Shown here: piece after piece, positions 5,640 through 5,661 of the stretch
Layout of the letters: every line of letters begins with the position of its first letter
Position numbering within the stretch: position 1 is the stretch's first letter
Assembly: GCA_031271375.1 (NCBI GenBank)
Contig: JAISVU010000074.1
Span: 1-5,661 of the forward strand
Origin: Clostridiales bacterium
GTDB lineage: Bacteria; Bacillota; Clostridia; Lachnospirales; WRAX01
Direction: 5' to 3'
DNA length: 5,661 bases
The notes under the pieces: model-generated
The model's input: the letters and a program-made list of their open reading frames with translations, nothing else
What the model was told of the DNA's origin: nothing
Databases searched by the model: none
Made by a program: the position numbers and the translations under genes

Positions 5640-5661
5640 GCAAGCTAACCTTGCTTACTCG

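Noticed and set aside
5400..5648. 82-codon plus-strand ORF over the repeat region
   Set aside because: It runs through palindromes, the tandem repeat and the terminator hairpin, is Arg/Pro-rich low complexity, and lacks a ribosome site.

Overview
The window looks like a chromosomal segment of a moderately GC-rich Gram-positive anaerobe, most likely a member of the Bacillota/Clostridia. The grounds are near-consensus sigma-A-type promoters, strong purine-rich Shine-Dalgarno sequences, a MutS2 gene, and GC-rich genes separated by AT-rich intergenic DNA. This assignment is inference; no marker gene fixes the taxon.

Layout. Positions 1-620 (minus strand, running off the left edge) hold the N-terminal 206 residues of a prenyltransferase/squalene-cyclase-like alpha-alpha toroid protein. 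A 136-bp AT-rich divergent intergenic region follows. It carries a perfect TTGACA-17-TATAAT promoter and a 23-bp dyad in the leader, both facing a plus-strand gene at 757-1452. That gene encodes an exported 231-residue protein of unknown function, AT-richer than its surroundings. It converges tail to tail, 7 bp apart, with a four-gene minus-strand operon that fills most of the window.

Read in its own direction from a promoter at 5278-5306, the operon encodes a 92-residue RelB/DinJ-like antitoxin, a 57-residue paralogue of it, a DHH-family phosphoesterase of the exopolyphosphatase-like type, and full-length MutS2 (ATPase plus Smr domain). Gaps are 24, 17 and 6 bp or close to that, so cotranscription and partial translational coupling are likely. 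No toxin gene accompanies the two antitoxin-like genes. The last two genes both encode enzymes acting on phosphodiester or phosphoanhydride bonds, in nucleic-acid, ribosome or polyphosphate housekeeping, and the antitoxin-like pair may autoregulate the promoter they share.

The right-hand 406 bp (5256-5661) holds no credible gene. It contains the operon promoter, a mosaic of short palindromic repeats (including one apparent filled/empty site pair), a tandem 37-bp repeat, and a strong intrinsic terminator at 5604-5639.

The points most worth a second look are the toxin-less antitoxin pair heading a DHH-MutS2 operon, the strongly promoted unknown exported protein, and the palindromic repeat mosaic. 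I did not find convincing evidence of a wholly new multi-gene system.
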